The notes beneath the pieces are model-generated. The model searched no databases. It was not told the origin of the DNA and worked only from the letters and a program-made list of their open reading frames with translations. From a bacterium (GTDB lineage: Bacteria > Bdellovibrionota > Bacteriovoracia > Bacteriovoracales > Bacteriovoracaceae): a stretch of 64,000 nt of DNA. This document shows, in pieces, positions 27,789 through 35,691 of this stretch. Location: positions 1 to 64,000 of the forward strand of contig JAUHVL010000004.1 of assembly GCA_030425045.1 (NCBI GenBank). Reading direction: 5' to 3'. Made by a program: the position numbers and the translations under genes. Numbering within the stretch: position 1 is the first letter of the stretch; each line of letters begins with the position of its first letter.

Positions 27789-27855
27789 AAAATCCCCAAA
27801 ATAATAGCAACAATAAAGATAGCACTTTGAAAGGGTTTACTCTAGGGTTTGAAGG

Positions 27856-29256
27856 CTATTTATCGACTTTCCACTTTCCACGTAAGAAGCGATGTGCCAA
27901 GTTTTCTTTAATTTCCTGACGCCCTCTAGCAATAGAAAAGGCTTTGTCCGGAACATCCCTACTTACCGTGGACCCACTTCCGATAAAACTATTGTCACCA
28001 ATCTTGATGGGAGCGATGGTTTGAGTGTCTGAGCCTATAAAAGAACGCTTTCCAATGATTGTTTTATGCTTTTGCTCTCCGTCATAATTACATGTAATAA
28101 AGCCGCATCCAATATTGGTCTCTTCTCCAATTTCAGCATCACCAACATAGGATAAGTGTGAAACGGCAACACCTTTATCTAATTTTGAGTTTTTTGTTTC
28201 AACAAAGTTACCAATTTTTGTCTTTTCACCAAGCTCTGTACCCGGGCGCAGTCTAGCATAGGGGCCAACAGCACAATTCTTTTCAACGATGACATTTTCT
28301 AAATGTGAATAGGCTTTTAAAGAAACTCCTTCCCCAATCGTGGAGTTTTTTACGATACAACCAGGCTCAACAACAGTCTTGGTAGCGATTGTCGTTTTTC
28401 CCATTAAAAACGTATTTGGGTAAAGAGTAACTTCTGCAGCAACCTCTACTTCATCATCAACATACACAGTATCCGGATCAATGACGATTACGCCATTATT
28501 TAAGAGATTGTTAACTTTATTTTTGTTTAGAATTTTTCGTGCCTGCTCAAGCTGAACTAATGTATTAACGCCAAGAAAAAGATCTTTATTTTCAAAACAA
28601 AAAGCTTTCACATTCGCTTCTTTTTGAAAAACATCCGTTAAATAAAATTCGCCGGCTTTATTGTCTGAGTCGACTCCCTCAAGAGCAGATAAAATATAGT
28701 CCGTTTTAAAAAGATATAAACCTGAGTTAACTTCTTGGATGCTTCGCAGTTCATCGGTAGCATCTTTTTCTTCAACTATATTAAAACCTTTATCGCCTCT
28801 AACAATCCTTCCATAACCATAGGGATTGTTTTCTTTAAACGTCGCCGCAACTCCGTCTAACTGGTTTTCTTTTAACTCTTTATATAGGCAACTTAAAACT
28901 TCATCATTCAAAAGAGGTGTATCTGCACAGAGAACCAGTGTTAATGAACAATCCTTCGAAAAAGAAGTATTATTAAAATAACTTCTTAAAGCATCAGCTG
29001 TTCCTAGTTGTTGCTCTTGAACTGGAAACTCAATACCTTTATTTTCTAAATGAGAAATAACCATTTCTCTTTTGTGTCCAACAACCACAGCAACTTTTGA
29101 TTCAAGGGAGTTTTCCTTTGTAAATTTCTCTGCGGCCTTTAGAGGGTAGTCGATTAACTTTTTATTGTTTAGAGGAGCTAGTGGTTTTGGGACTGACAGT
29201 TTTAGTCGCTTACCTTCTCCAGCTGCTAAAAGTACAATACCTATTTTATCAGACAT
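27856..29256 (-). CDS. glmU: Bifunctional UDP-GlcNAc pyrophosphorylase / GlcN-1-P acetyltransferase
   Basis: Performs the last two steps to UDP-GlcNAc. The N-terminal uridyltransferase half starts IVLLAAGEGKRL with the downstream PKPLAPL; the C-terminal half is a left-handed beta helix with hexapeptide repeats (TKIGNFVETKNS, GEETNIGCGFITCNYDGEQK, the catalytic His in HLSYVGDAEIG). The start chosen gives MSDKIG and has AGGGG 7-8 nt upstream; a longer frame would add 15 residues without support. About 466 aa, normal for the family. Divergent from lon. Confidence 0.96.
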   Translation of the reverse strand: MSDKIGIVLLAAGEGKRLKLSVPKPLAPLNNKKLIDYPLKAAEKFTKENSLESKVAVVVGHKREMVISHLENKGIEFPVQEQQLGTADALRSYFNNTSFSKDCSLTLVLCADTPLLNDEVLSCLYKELKENQLDGVAATFKENNPYGYGRIVRGDKGFNIVEEKDATDELRSIQEVNSGLYLFKTDYILSALEGVDSDNKAGEFYLTDVFQKEANVKAFCFENKDLFLGVNTLVQLEQARKILNKNKVNNLLNNGVIVIDPDTVYVDDEVEVAAEVTLYPNTFLMGKTTIATKTVVEPGCIVKNSTIGEGVSLKAYSHLENVIVEKNCAVGPYARLRPGTELGEKTKIGNFVETKNSKLDKGVAVSHLSYVGDAEIGEETNIGCGFITCNYDGEQKHKTIIGKRSFIGSDTQTIAPIKIGDNSFIGSGSTVSRDVPDKAFSIARGRQEIKENLAHRFLRGKWKVDK

Positions 29257-29439
29257 TATTTTTCCCCTATAAGTTTTCAAGTAGTTTGCATGATTATCCA
29301 CTTTTTTAACAGAGTAACATAATCAGAAACCAAGAAAAAACATGAATTTATCACAAAAAAGCTTAAAGAGTTGCAAGTTTTTCCCCGTTACATAGAGGAG
29401 TGATTTTAATAAAACGTGCTAATGCTGGAGGATACCCCT

Positions 29440-31914
29440 ATGGTCACGAATTACGAGGGCGATAATATAGAGTTTAAGGAAAACCTCCCCTTGCTCCCTA
29501 TAAGAGACATCGTAGTGTACCCGTTCATGATTTTACCCCTTTTCGTTGGAAGAGAGTCTTCAATTCAAGCGGTGGAACATGCAATCAACAACACGGATCG
29601 TTTGATTCTACTTGCTAGTCAAAAAGACATCACAGCAGAACATCCTGATCCAGAAGAAATTTATGATATTGGTACTGTTGCCATGATCATGAGAATGAGA
29701 AAACTTCCTGACGGAAGAGTAAAAATTCTTGTGCAAGGGTTAAACAAAGCACGTATTTTAAACTTCGATCAAAAAGAGCCTTACTTTGTAACGAAGCTTG
29801 CAAAAGTAGAAGATATAAAAGTAGAAGAGAATAATGAAGTTGCGATCAACGCACTAATGAGAAACATTCATACTCAATTAGACAAGATCATTACTCAAGG
29901 GAAAGTTTTAAGCCCAGATATTCTTACCGTTCTTGAAGATATTAATGAGCCAGGAAGACTTGCTGATCTTGTTGCCTCTAATTTAAATCTTCATGTTTCT
30001 GAAGCACAAATTATTTTAGAAACATTAGACCCTATAGAACGTCTTCATAGAATAAGCGATATTCTCAATAGAGAACTCGAAATTCTGAATATGCAAAATA
30101 AAATTCAGGATAATGCGAGAACTGAGATTACTAAAACTCAAAAAGAGTATTTTCTTAGAGAGCAAATTAAAGCGATCAAGTCGGAACTCGGAGAAGAGTC
30201 TACTGACATGGGAGACAATGAGTTTTCTGAGATCAAAGAAAAACTTATTGCGGCCAATATGCCTGAAGAAGTTGAAAAAGAAGCATTCAAGCAACTATCA
30301 AGACTTGAAAAAATGCATCCCGACTCTTCAGAATCAACAATTATCAGAACATACCTAGAATGTTTGTATGAACTTCCTTGGGCCGTATCAAGTGATGAAC
30401 ATATCGACCTCGATAATGCTTTAAAAATTTTAAACAACGATCATTTTGAACTAAAGAAAGTTAAAGAAAGAATCTTAGAGTATTTAGCAGTCAAGAGTTT
30501 AAAAGGTGGAGAAATGAGAGGGCCAATCCTTTGTTTCTCGGGGCCTCCTGGTGTAGGTAAAACATCTCTTGGTAAATCCATCGCTAAAGCGTGTGGTCGA
30601 GAGTTTGTTCGAATAAGTCTTGGTGGTGTTAAAGATGAAGCTGAAATTCGTGGTCACAGGAGAACTTATGTTGGTTCAATGCCAGGTAGGATTATTCAAG
30701 CCATTAAGCAAGTAGGAACAAACAATCCTGTAATCTTATTTGATGAGATTGATAAACTTGGATCCGATTATAAAGGTGATCCGTCGAGTGCTTTATTAGA
30801 AGTACTAGACCCAGAACAAAATAAGAACTTTAGAGATCATTATCTAAACGTTCCTTTTGATATTTCTAACGTCATGTTTATCGCAACTTCTAACGTACTT
30901 GAAAATATCCCTGCTCCTCTTAGAGACAGAATGGAGATCATCAATCTCTCTGGATATACTCAAGAAGAAAAAGTAGCGATTAGTAAGAAATATCTAGTCC
31001 CCAAGCAATTAGATGAGAATGGAATTAACGATGATCATGTTGAGTTTACTGACGAAGGTCTTCAAGGTCTCATTAAACATTATACATCTGAAGCAGGACT
31101 GAGAACTCTTGAGAGAAAGATTGGAGCACTTTGCAGAAAAGTCGCCATGAAAATTGCTCAAGGTGAAGCAGAAAAAACGCATATCCTTTACGATACTGTT
31201 TTTGAACTTCTCGGACCGCCGATTTTTACCAAAGAGGATGAGAAAGAAGTTGATGAAGTAGGTGTTGCTACAGGGTTAGCGTGGACAGCTGCAGGTGGTG
31301 AAATTCTTTACATCGAAGCCAGTAAAATGAAAGGTTCAGGACTCACCCTAACCGGACAACTTGGCGATGTAATGAAAGAGTCCGCTCAAACTGCGATCGG
31401 ATACATTCGAAGCAGAGTAGAAGCTCTTGGAATTGACGAAACAATTTTTGAATCAAATGAAATTCATATTCATGTACCAGCAGGCGCTACACCAAAAGAT
31501 GGGCCATCTGCCGGTATAACTCTTGCGACAACAATCATTTCTCTTTTAACAGGGACACCGATTGATAAGTCTGTGGCGATGACTGGAGAAATTACTCTAA
31601 CAGGAAAAGTATTACCTGTTGGTGGAATTAAAGAGAAAGCTCTTGCGGCCATGAGAATGAATATTGATACCGTCATCATTCCTTATAAGAATAAGAAAGA
31701 TCTTGAGGATATACCTGATGAATTCCGTCAAAAACTTCAATTTATTCCTGTGAAAACAATTGATGAAGTTCTTGATATCGCCCTTATTGACTGGGCAGAG
31801 AAGAAAAAGAAGGTTCGTACCTCAGGTGGTGGCAACGGTGGCAATAATGGCAAAAAGCCAGCTTCTAATAAGAAGAAAAAAGGTGTTGGTAACAACACTC
31901 CAATGGCAGCCTAA
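29440..31914 (+). CDS. lon: ATP-dependent Lon protease
   Basis: Hexameric AAA+ protease degrading misfolded and regulatory proteins. The 824-aa protein has the N-terminal LAN domain (LPLLPIRDIVVYPFM), Walker A GPPGVGKTS at about residue 368, Walker B PVILFDEIDKL, and the Lon protease domain with Ser690 in PKDGPSAGIT and Lys733 in GGIKEKA as the catalytic dyad. A Gly/Asn/Lys-rich tail (about 790-824) ends the protein. The start ATG has GGAGG at 8 nt spacing; an upstream GTG would add eight residues but places the ribosome site inside the gene. No CIRCE or clear sigma-32 site is seen upstream. Confidence 0.97.
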   Translation: MVTNYEGDNIEFKENLPLLPIRDIVVYPFMILPLFVGRESSIQAVEHAINNTDRLILLASQKDITAEHPDPEEIYDIGTVAMIMRMRKLPDGRVKILVQGLNKARILNFDQKEPYFVTKLAKVEDIKVEENNEVAINALMRNIHTQLDKIITQGKVLSPDILTVLEDINEPGRLADLVASNLNLHVSEAQIILETLDPIERLHRISDILNRELEILNMQNKIQDNARTEITKTQKEYFLREQIKAIKSELGEESTDMGDNEFSEIKEKLIAANMPEEVEKEAFKQLSRLEKMHPDSSESTIIRTYLECLYELPWAVSSDEHIDLDNALKILNNDHFELKKVKERILEYLAVKSLKGGEMRGPILCFSGPPGVGKTSLGKSIAKACGREFVRISLGGVKDEAEIRGHRRTYVGSMPGRIIQAIKQVGTNNPVILFDEIDKLGSDYKGDPSSALLEVLDPEQNKNFRDHYLNVPFDISNVMFIATSNVLENIPAPLRDRMEIINLSGYTQEEKVAISKKYLVPKQLDENGINDDHVEFTDEGLQGLIKHYTSEAGLRTLERKIGALCRKVAMKIAQGEAEKTHILYDTVFELLGPPIFTKEDEKEVDEVGVATGLAWTAAGGEILYIEASKMKGSGLTLTGQLGDVMKESAQTAIGYIRSRVEALGIDETIFESNEIHIHVPAGATPKDGPSAGITLATTIISLLTGTPIDKSVAMTGEITLTGKVLPVGGIKEKALAAMRMNIDTVIIPYKNKKDLEDIPDEFRQKLQFIPVKTIDEVLDIALIDWAEKKKKVRTSGGGNGGNNGKKPASNKKKKGVGNNTPMAA

Positions 31915-31989
31915 GAGCTAAAACCATCCTTTTTACTCTGGTAAGAAATTTATATTGGTGACAATCTTCACTTCGTTTAAAATCTTCTT

Positions 31990-32463
31990 ATGTCAGAAGA
32001 AAATAACGAACAAAAAGAAGAAACGAAAAGTGATGAAACGTCATCATCAAACTCCAATAAAAAAATAAACGAAGAACGTTATGAGAATTTAAGAATTGTT
32101 GTCGTTGATGACTCCGAATTCTCACGCCGTAGTATTGTCGATATTTTAGAAAATGAAGGGTTCAATATTGTTGGACAAGCCAGCAGTGCCGAAGAAGGGG
32201 TTCAACTCTCAACGTCTACAGATGCTAATCTTTTTTTGATCGATGTTGTTATGCCAGAAAGAAGTGGCCTAGAGCTTGCTTCAATTCTTACGGAAAATCT
32301 TTCGGGTATCTACATCATCATGATGTCTTCACTAAATTTAGAGCAAATTGTACTTGAGTCTATATCCAGTGGTGCCGTCGACTTTTTACCAAAGCCGTTT
32401 GACCCCTTAGATTTAATTAAGGCCGTTGAAAAAATAGAAACAGAGATCGAGAAGGATCAATAA
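31990..32463 (+). CDS. Single-domain response regulator (CheY-like receiver)
   Basis: A 157-aa protein with a polar, Glu/Ser-rich N-terminal tail of about 32 residues and one receiver domain: acidic pair in VVVDDSE (D40, D41), phospho-acceptor D85 in LFLIDVVMPERSG, the switch serine in MMSS and Lys135 in DFLPKPFDP. No output domain. It should act by protein-protein contact, as CheY or Spo0F do. No histidine kinase or chemotaxis gene is adjacent, so its partner is unknown. Probably cotranscribed with the following small gene. Confidence 0.9.
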   Translation: MSEENNEQKEETKSDETSSSNSNKKINEERYENLRIVVVDDSEFSRRSIVDILENEGFNIVGQASSAEEGVQLSTSTDANLFLIDVVMPERSGLELASILTENLSGIYIIMMSSLNLEQIVLESISSGAVDFLPKPFDPLDLIKAVEKIETEIEKDQ

Positions 32464-32465
32464 CT

Positions 32466-32786
32466 ATGTTCTTTTTTATAAAGTTTTGTTTGTATTTCAC
32501 TATGAGTTTTTTTATTTTAAGTGTTCCACTAAATAATCAAACTATCTTTGGGTATCTCCATAATATTTCAAAGCCCTACACGTCTAAAGTTTTCAATGTT
32601 GTTTTTGATACCTCTAAGGAAGTGGCCAAAGATACTAGTTCTTGGACTAAAAAGCTCTTCACTAATTCTAAACCTCGTATTGATCAAATCTCTACCAAGC
32701 AGTCCTCGACAGTTAAAGAGGAGATATTACATGAAAGTTATACTGCCGAGGAAAAAGAGCTTCTTTTAAAAATTCTTAAAGATTAA
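32466..32786 (+). CDS. Small protein with N-terminal hydrophobic segment
   Basis: A 106-aa protein with a hydrophobic stretch (about residues 1-25) that may be a signal or anchor, then a polar, Lys/Ser/Thr-rich region ending in a helical EEKELLLKILKD. It starts 2 nt after the receiver-domain gene, so it is probably in that operon, and its last 4 nt overlap the convergent small secreted-protein gene. No family recognised. Confidence 0.6.
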   Translation: MFFFIKFCLYFTMSFFILSVPLNNQTIFGYLHNISKPYTSKVFNVVFDTSKEVAKDTSSWTKKLFTNSKPRIDQISTKQSSTVKEEILHESYTAEEKELLLKILKD

Positions 32787-32995
32787 GTCGTAATTGATCC
32801 TGGTGTTCCACCTTCATCATCACCTAACTCAAGTTCTTCTTGCCCTCTAACGGCGCCCATATCGGTACGGTCACAATCAACATGTTCTTGTGGTCCTAAT
32901 CTGGTTGTTCCCTCATCATCGAGAGATAAATCTCCGACTGCATAAGATGCATTCATCATTAAACATAAACCAATAATAGTAAGAAGCTTTTTCAT
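32783..32995 (-). CDS. Small acidic secreted protein, paralogue 1
   Basis: A 70-aa precursor with a clear signal peptide cleaved after SYA (about residue 19) and a mature acidic chain of about 50 residues rich in Asp, Glu and Gly with one Cys in the motif GPQEHVDCD and the C-terminus TPGSITT. A strong GGAGGG ribosome site precedes the ATG by 3-5 nt. Paralogue 3 (33632-33841) shares GPQ-x3/4-VDCD and TPxSIxx; paralogue 2 (33193-33399) shares the signal end SYAV and an SI-x-x end. It has its own promoter region with a sigma-54-like core. Function unknown; see the finding on a hit-like locus. Confidence 0.8.
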   Translation of the reverse strand: MKKLLTIIGLCLMMNASYAVGDLSLDDEGTTRLGPQEHVDCDRTDMGAVRGQEELELGDDEGGTPGSITT

Positions 32996-33026
32996 ATACC
33001 CTCCAATTGTTTTTCTTATTAATTAG

Positions 33027-33050
33027 AGATGCATAAGAGATGCCAAAAGT
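33027..33050 (-). promoter_or_regulatory. Sigma-54-like promoter of small secreted gene 1
   Basis: On the minus strand TTGGCATCTCTTATGCAT carries the invariant GG (33043-33044) and GC (33031-33032) exactly 10 nt apart, as RpoN promoters require; the -24 side TGGCA matches the consensus fully and the -12 side reads ATGC instead of TTGC. Transcription would start near 33020, about 25 nt before the start codon. The same 20-nt block precedes gene 2. Confidence 0.5.
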
Positions 33051-33126
33051 AGTGACCTTTAATCAGATAGTTAGTGCGATAAATATGTGTAGAAAATATA
33101 TAGGTGTAAAAGGTATGGACGATTTT

Positions 33127-33177
33127 AAAAAAAGTTAAGGGAAGCGAGCGAGTCTATTTTTTCAGCTGGCTCCCCTT
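33127..33177 (-). terminator. Terminator after small secreted gene 2
   Basis: On the minus strand AAGGGGAGC (33169-33177) pairs with GCTTCCCTT (33137-33145) with one G-U pair across a 23-nt loop, and AACTTTTTTT follows. It ends the transcript of gene 2 before the promoter region of gene 1, so the two genes are separate units. Confidence 0.5.
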
Positions 33178-33192
33178 GGGGGGTATTTTTTA

Positions 33193-33399
33193 TTAAGCGT
33201 CTATTGATGAAACATCATTTGTTTCAACAGTTGCATCCTCAGCTTCTGCCTCAATGTATCTTGCTCCACAATGAGTTGCAGTTGTGCTGGCCGCACCGTC
33301 ATGCATTCCTACACCTGTAGCATCTACTGATGCAGGCTCAACAGCGTAAGAAACGTTTACTGCTAAAATAATCATCATAAATACTGCTAGTGTTTTCAT
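33193..33399 (-). CDS. Small acidic secreted protein, paralogue 2
   Basis: A 68-aa precursor: signal peptide ending SYA (about residue 20), then an acidic, Ala/Thr/Glu-rich mature chain of about 48 residues with a single Cys (THCGARY) and the C-terminus VSSIDA. GGAGG lies 5 nt before the ATG. The gene stands between two terminators and has its own sigma-54-like promoter. The mature part has almost no sequence in common with paralogues 1 and 3 except the end, which suggests rapid divergence. Probably exported and disordered. Confidence 0.78.
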   Translation of the reverse strand: MKTLAVFMMIILAVNVSYAVEPASVDATGVGMHDGAASTTATHCGARYIEAEAEDATVETNDVSSIDA

Positions 33400-33442
33400 A
33401 AGTCCTCCAAAAGTTACTTATTTAATTTTAATACTATTTATA

Positions 33443-33463
33443 GATGCATAACTCATGCCAATG
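33443..33463 (-). promoter_or_regulatory. Sigma-54-like promoter of small secreted gene 2
   Basis: The minus strand reads TTGGCATGAGTTATGCAT with GG (33458-33459) and GC (33446-33447) 10 nt apart. It matches the block before gene 1 as TTGGCAT-N3-TTATGCATCT. A further shared box, CTACACA-x-ATTTA followed by CTAACT and CTGA, lies about 25-50 nt further upstream in both copies. Confidence 0.5.
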
Positions 33464-33580
33464 GTGCAAAAGCTATTTCAGTGAGTTAGGGAGTGTAAAT
33501 TTGTGTAGTAATTTTTTAGACGGCTAAAGTTTTGACAGTTTCTTGAATAAGTTCTTGTTTTAATTAAATGGCAAAAAAAA

Positions 33581-33602
33581 GCCCTCTTATTTATAAGAGG
33601 GC
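33581..33602 (-). terminator. Strong terminator after small secreted gene 3
   Basis: GCCCTCTTAT pairs perfectly with ATAAGAGGGC (10 bp, 2-nt loop as drawn) and on the minus strand is followed by TTTTTTTT (33573-33580). A textbook rho-independent terminator located 30 nt after the stop of gene 3. Confidence 0.9.
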
Positions 33603-33631
33603 ATTAAGTAAAATATAATTTCTACTTTTGA

Positions 33632-33841
33632 CTAGTTATTTATCGATGTAGGTGTCTCACCATCAGCACATGCTCTTGGAGAGCCATTTTCGTCAACACA
33701 AGTAGCAACATCTGTTTCAGCTGCCGTCTCTGTATTAATATGATCACAATCGACGTCAGCATCGCTTTGTGGACCTACGTTATCAGCATACACTGAAGTA
33801 ACCAATAACATCGCAAGAAATAATTTTTTTAAATTCTTCAT
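33632..33841 (-). CDS. Small acidic secreted protein, paralogue 3
   Basis: About 69 aa from the ATG at 33841, which has GGAGAAAG just upstream; an ATG 12 nt earlier overlaps that ribosome site and is less likely. Signal peptide ends SVYA (about residue 19). The mature chain is acidic with three Cys (VDCDHIN, ATCVDEN, RACADGE) and the C-terminus TPTSINN. GPQSDADVDCD matches GPQEHVDCD of paralogue 1. It lies 127 nt downstream of the YD-repeat gene; no sigma-54-like core precedes it, so it may be read through from that gene. Confidence 0.78.
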   Translation of the reverse strand: MKNLKKLFLAMLLVTSVYADNVGPQSDADVDCDHINTETAAETDVATCVDENGSPRACADGETPTSINN

Positions 33842-33968
33842 ATCTTTCTCCATTCTCTCTTTTATATACTTAAGTTTACTCCAGTCCCTTTTTTCAACCT
33901 AATTTAAACCCTAGTATCACCTAACTTCTTATAAACCCGTTAGGAGGGATGCCAACTAAACTTGGCAA

Positions 33969-35600
33969 TTACATGTTTAAGTTCACACCTGCTGGCTTAA
34001 CAATCGAAAGTAGTGATTGAAAGGCCTGAGTAACTTGTAATGCCATTTTATGACCTGCTTTTGATTCTACCTTTTTGATTTCACCATAGTTATCGTAGGC
34101 AACGTTAATTTTACCAACTCTTTCCATTGTGATCTCAACAGGCTTTCCAAGAGCATTATATTTAAAAGTTAAAACACGGTTCTTAGCTTTCTTTTTTCCA
34201 CCCTTATCAATCATCTTAAGGATTCTTCCTTTTGAATCATAAATAAGAAGTACTTTTTGGCCTTTGAAGTTTTCTGCACGACTTAAGTTTCCTCTTTTGT
34301 CATACTCAAACTTTGTCCAACCTTTATTGTTAACAACTTTAGTAATTTTATTAAACTTCTTATGGTAATCGAGTTCAACATACTCACCCTTAGTCGATGT
34401 TTTCTTTGTTAACAACCCTTTTTTGTTGTATTCAAAAGTTGTTACGTGCTTACCTCTGGTAATCTTAAGCGGTAGAGAACAACATTCACTATAAATTGTT
34501 TCAGTCCCTACTCCATTAACTGTTGTAACAATTCTGTAGGTGTACTGTGATCCATCAGGACGAGTTTTAATTTCATACTCGTACTTGTTTTCTGACTTCT
34601 TCCCAGACTTTGACACTTTCTTTACTGTTGTCCAATAGTGATACTCAGGGTTCTTTGGATTAGATCCATAGATATACTGTGTTTTCTCACCATTTCTTCC
34701 AACAATTTCCTTAGTGAAGTATGTTTTTGGCTCATAAGAAATTTGCATTTTTGTCTTATCACTATAAGTGATAGACGTCATATTATGTTTGGCATCGTAA
34801 CCGAAATCAAAAGCGTTTCCAGCGACGTCGATCGAGTAAATGAGGTCATCACCCTTATATTTGTAATGTGCTTTCTTTTTCTTATCTTTACCCCAAACAT
34901 ACTTTAATTTACCGTCAGCATACCAATCAAAGAATAGCTGTTTTGCTTGAGAGTCTTTAATCGAAACAAGACGATTGGTCTTGTAGTTTAGATCTACATA
35001 GTAACCATTCTTATGCTTAATTTTTGTGAGCTTTCCGTTTTTATCAAAAAACTCATTCTTTCCATCATTATATTTTCTAGTATAACCATCTTTCGTTACG
35101 TGAACTTCTTGAAGGCCTCTCGTATTTGAATAAAGAACTGTACCTTTAGCAAGATTTGCTTTTACATTAAATCTCTTGGCATAAGCTTGTCTTAATTCAG
35201 CATCATTTTTTAACTTATTAATGAGATCATTAGCTGCTTTTTCACTGATCGTACTTTTCTTTCTCATCTTAGAAACAATCTTCTTAGCAGCAGAGGCAGC
35301 ATCAACAGCCGTTTTTGGCGTAAACCTTGTTAAAGCTCCAGCACCGTTTTCATGAATGATAACTGAGCCATCGGCACCAACCACAAGAAAAGTTTCGTAA
35401 TCACTTCCCCAGCCAAAGCCAAACCAGCCTTTTTTAGTTGATCTCGAGTTAAATGTTCTTGTTATTTCAAGATCATTTCCTCCACCTGGAACAACGATAT
35501 CTGTATAAGAGATATAAAAGTTACCATTTTTTAAGTTCACCCCAGCAAAAACAGAGGCACTGAAAAGAAATAGTAATAGAATTTTTGTCATGGCTTTCAT
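33969..35600 (-). CDS. YD/RHS-repeat secreted protein, WapA-like
   Basis: The 543-aa protein has a signal peptide (about 1-19, ending VFA), an N-terminal RHS-type domain (DUF6531 pattern: NGNFYISYTDIVVPGGG, EITRTFNSRS, GFGWGSDYE) and about ten YD repeats (LTKIKHKNGYYVDLNY, KLKYVWGKDK, FEYDKRGNLSRAENFKGQ, LIYDSKGRILKMIDKGG). It ends soon after the repeats without the RHS core motif or a variable toxin domain. It is 91 nt downstream of the Tad-pilus TadB/C gene. A beta-cage surface or periplasmic protein working with the pilus is plausible; Bd0109 of the Bdellovibrio hit locus is a likely counterpart. Confidence 0.85.
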   Translation of the reverse strand: MKAMTKILLLFLFSASVFAGVNLKNGNFYISYTDIVVPGGGNDLEITRTFNSRSTKKGWFGFGWGSDYETFLVVGADGSVIIHENGAGALTRFTPKTAVDAASAAKKIVSKMRKKSTISEKAANDLINKLKNDAELRQAYAKRFNVKANLAKGTVLYSNTRGLQEVHVTKDGYTRKYNDGKNEFFDKNGKLTKIKHKNGYYVDLNYKTNRLVSIKDSQAKQLFFDWYADGKLKYVWGKDKKKKAHYKYKGDDLIYSIDVAGNAFDFGYDAKHNMTSITYSDKTKMQISYEPKTYFTKEIVGRNGEKTQYIYGSNPKNPEYHYWTTVKKVSKSGKKSENKYEYEIKTRPDGSQYTYRIVTTVNGVGTETIYSECCSLPLKITRGKHVTTFEYNKKGLLTKKTSTKGEYVELDYHKKFNKITKVVNNKGWTKFEYDKRGNLSRAENFKGQKVLLIYDSKGRILKMIDKGGKKKAKNRVLTFKYNALGKPVEITMERVGKINVAYDNYGEIKKVESKAGHKMALQVTQAFQSLLSIVKPAGVNLNM

Positions 35601-35691
35601 ATTTGTTACCTTTATCCCAAATATAGTTCTTATCTACTTTACGGAATTTTATTAAATCACTTTAATAGTTTATTACCCTTTATTATTTTCT

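Noticed and set aside
27789-27855. Possible glmS ribozyme between glmU and glmS
   Set aside because: The gap is only 67 nt and lacks the paired regions of the known ribozyme.
29260-29439. Heat-shock element before lon
   Set aside because: No CIRCE repeat is present, and the TTGCAA and CCCCG segments are too close together for a sigma-32 promoter.
33171-33184. CCCCTTGGGG hairpin near the end of small secreted gene 2
   Set aside because: The arms leave too short a loop; a longer stem at 33137-33177 followed by a T-run explains termination better.
33842-33968. Sigma-54-like promoter before small secreted gene 3
   Set aside because: No GG and GC pair at 10-nt distance is present, unlike genes 1 and 2; TTGGCA occurs but without the -12 GC.
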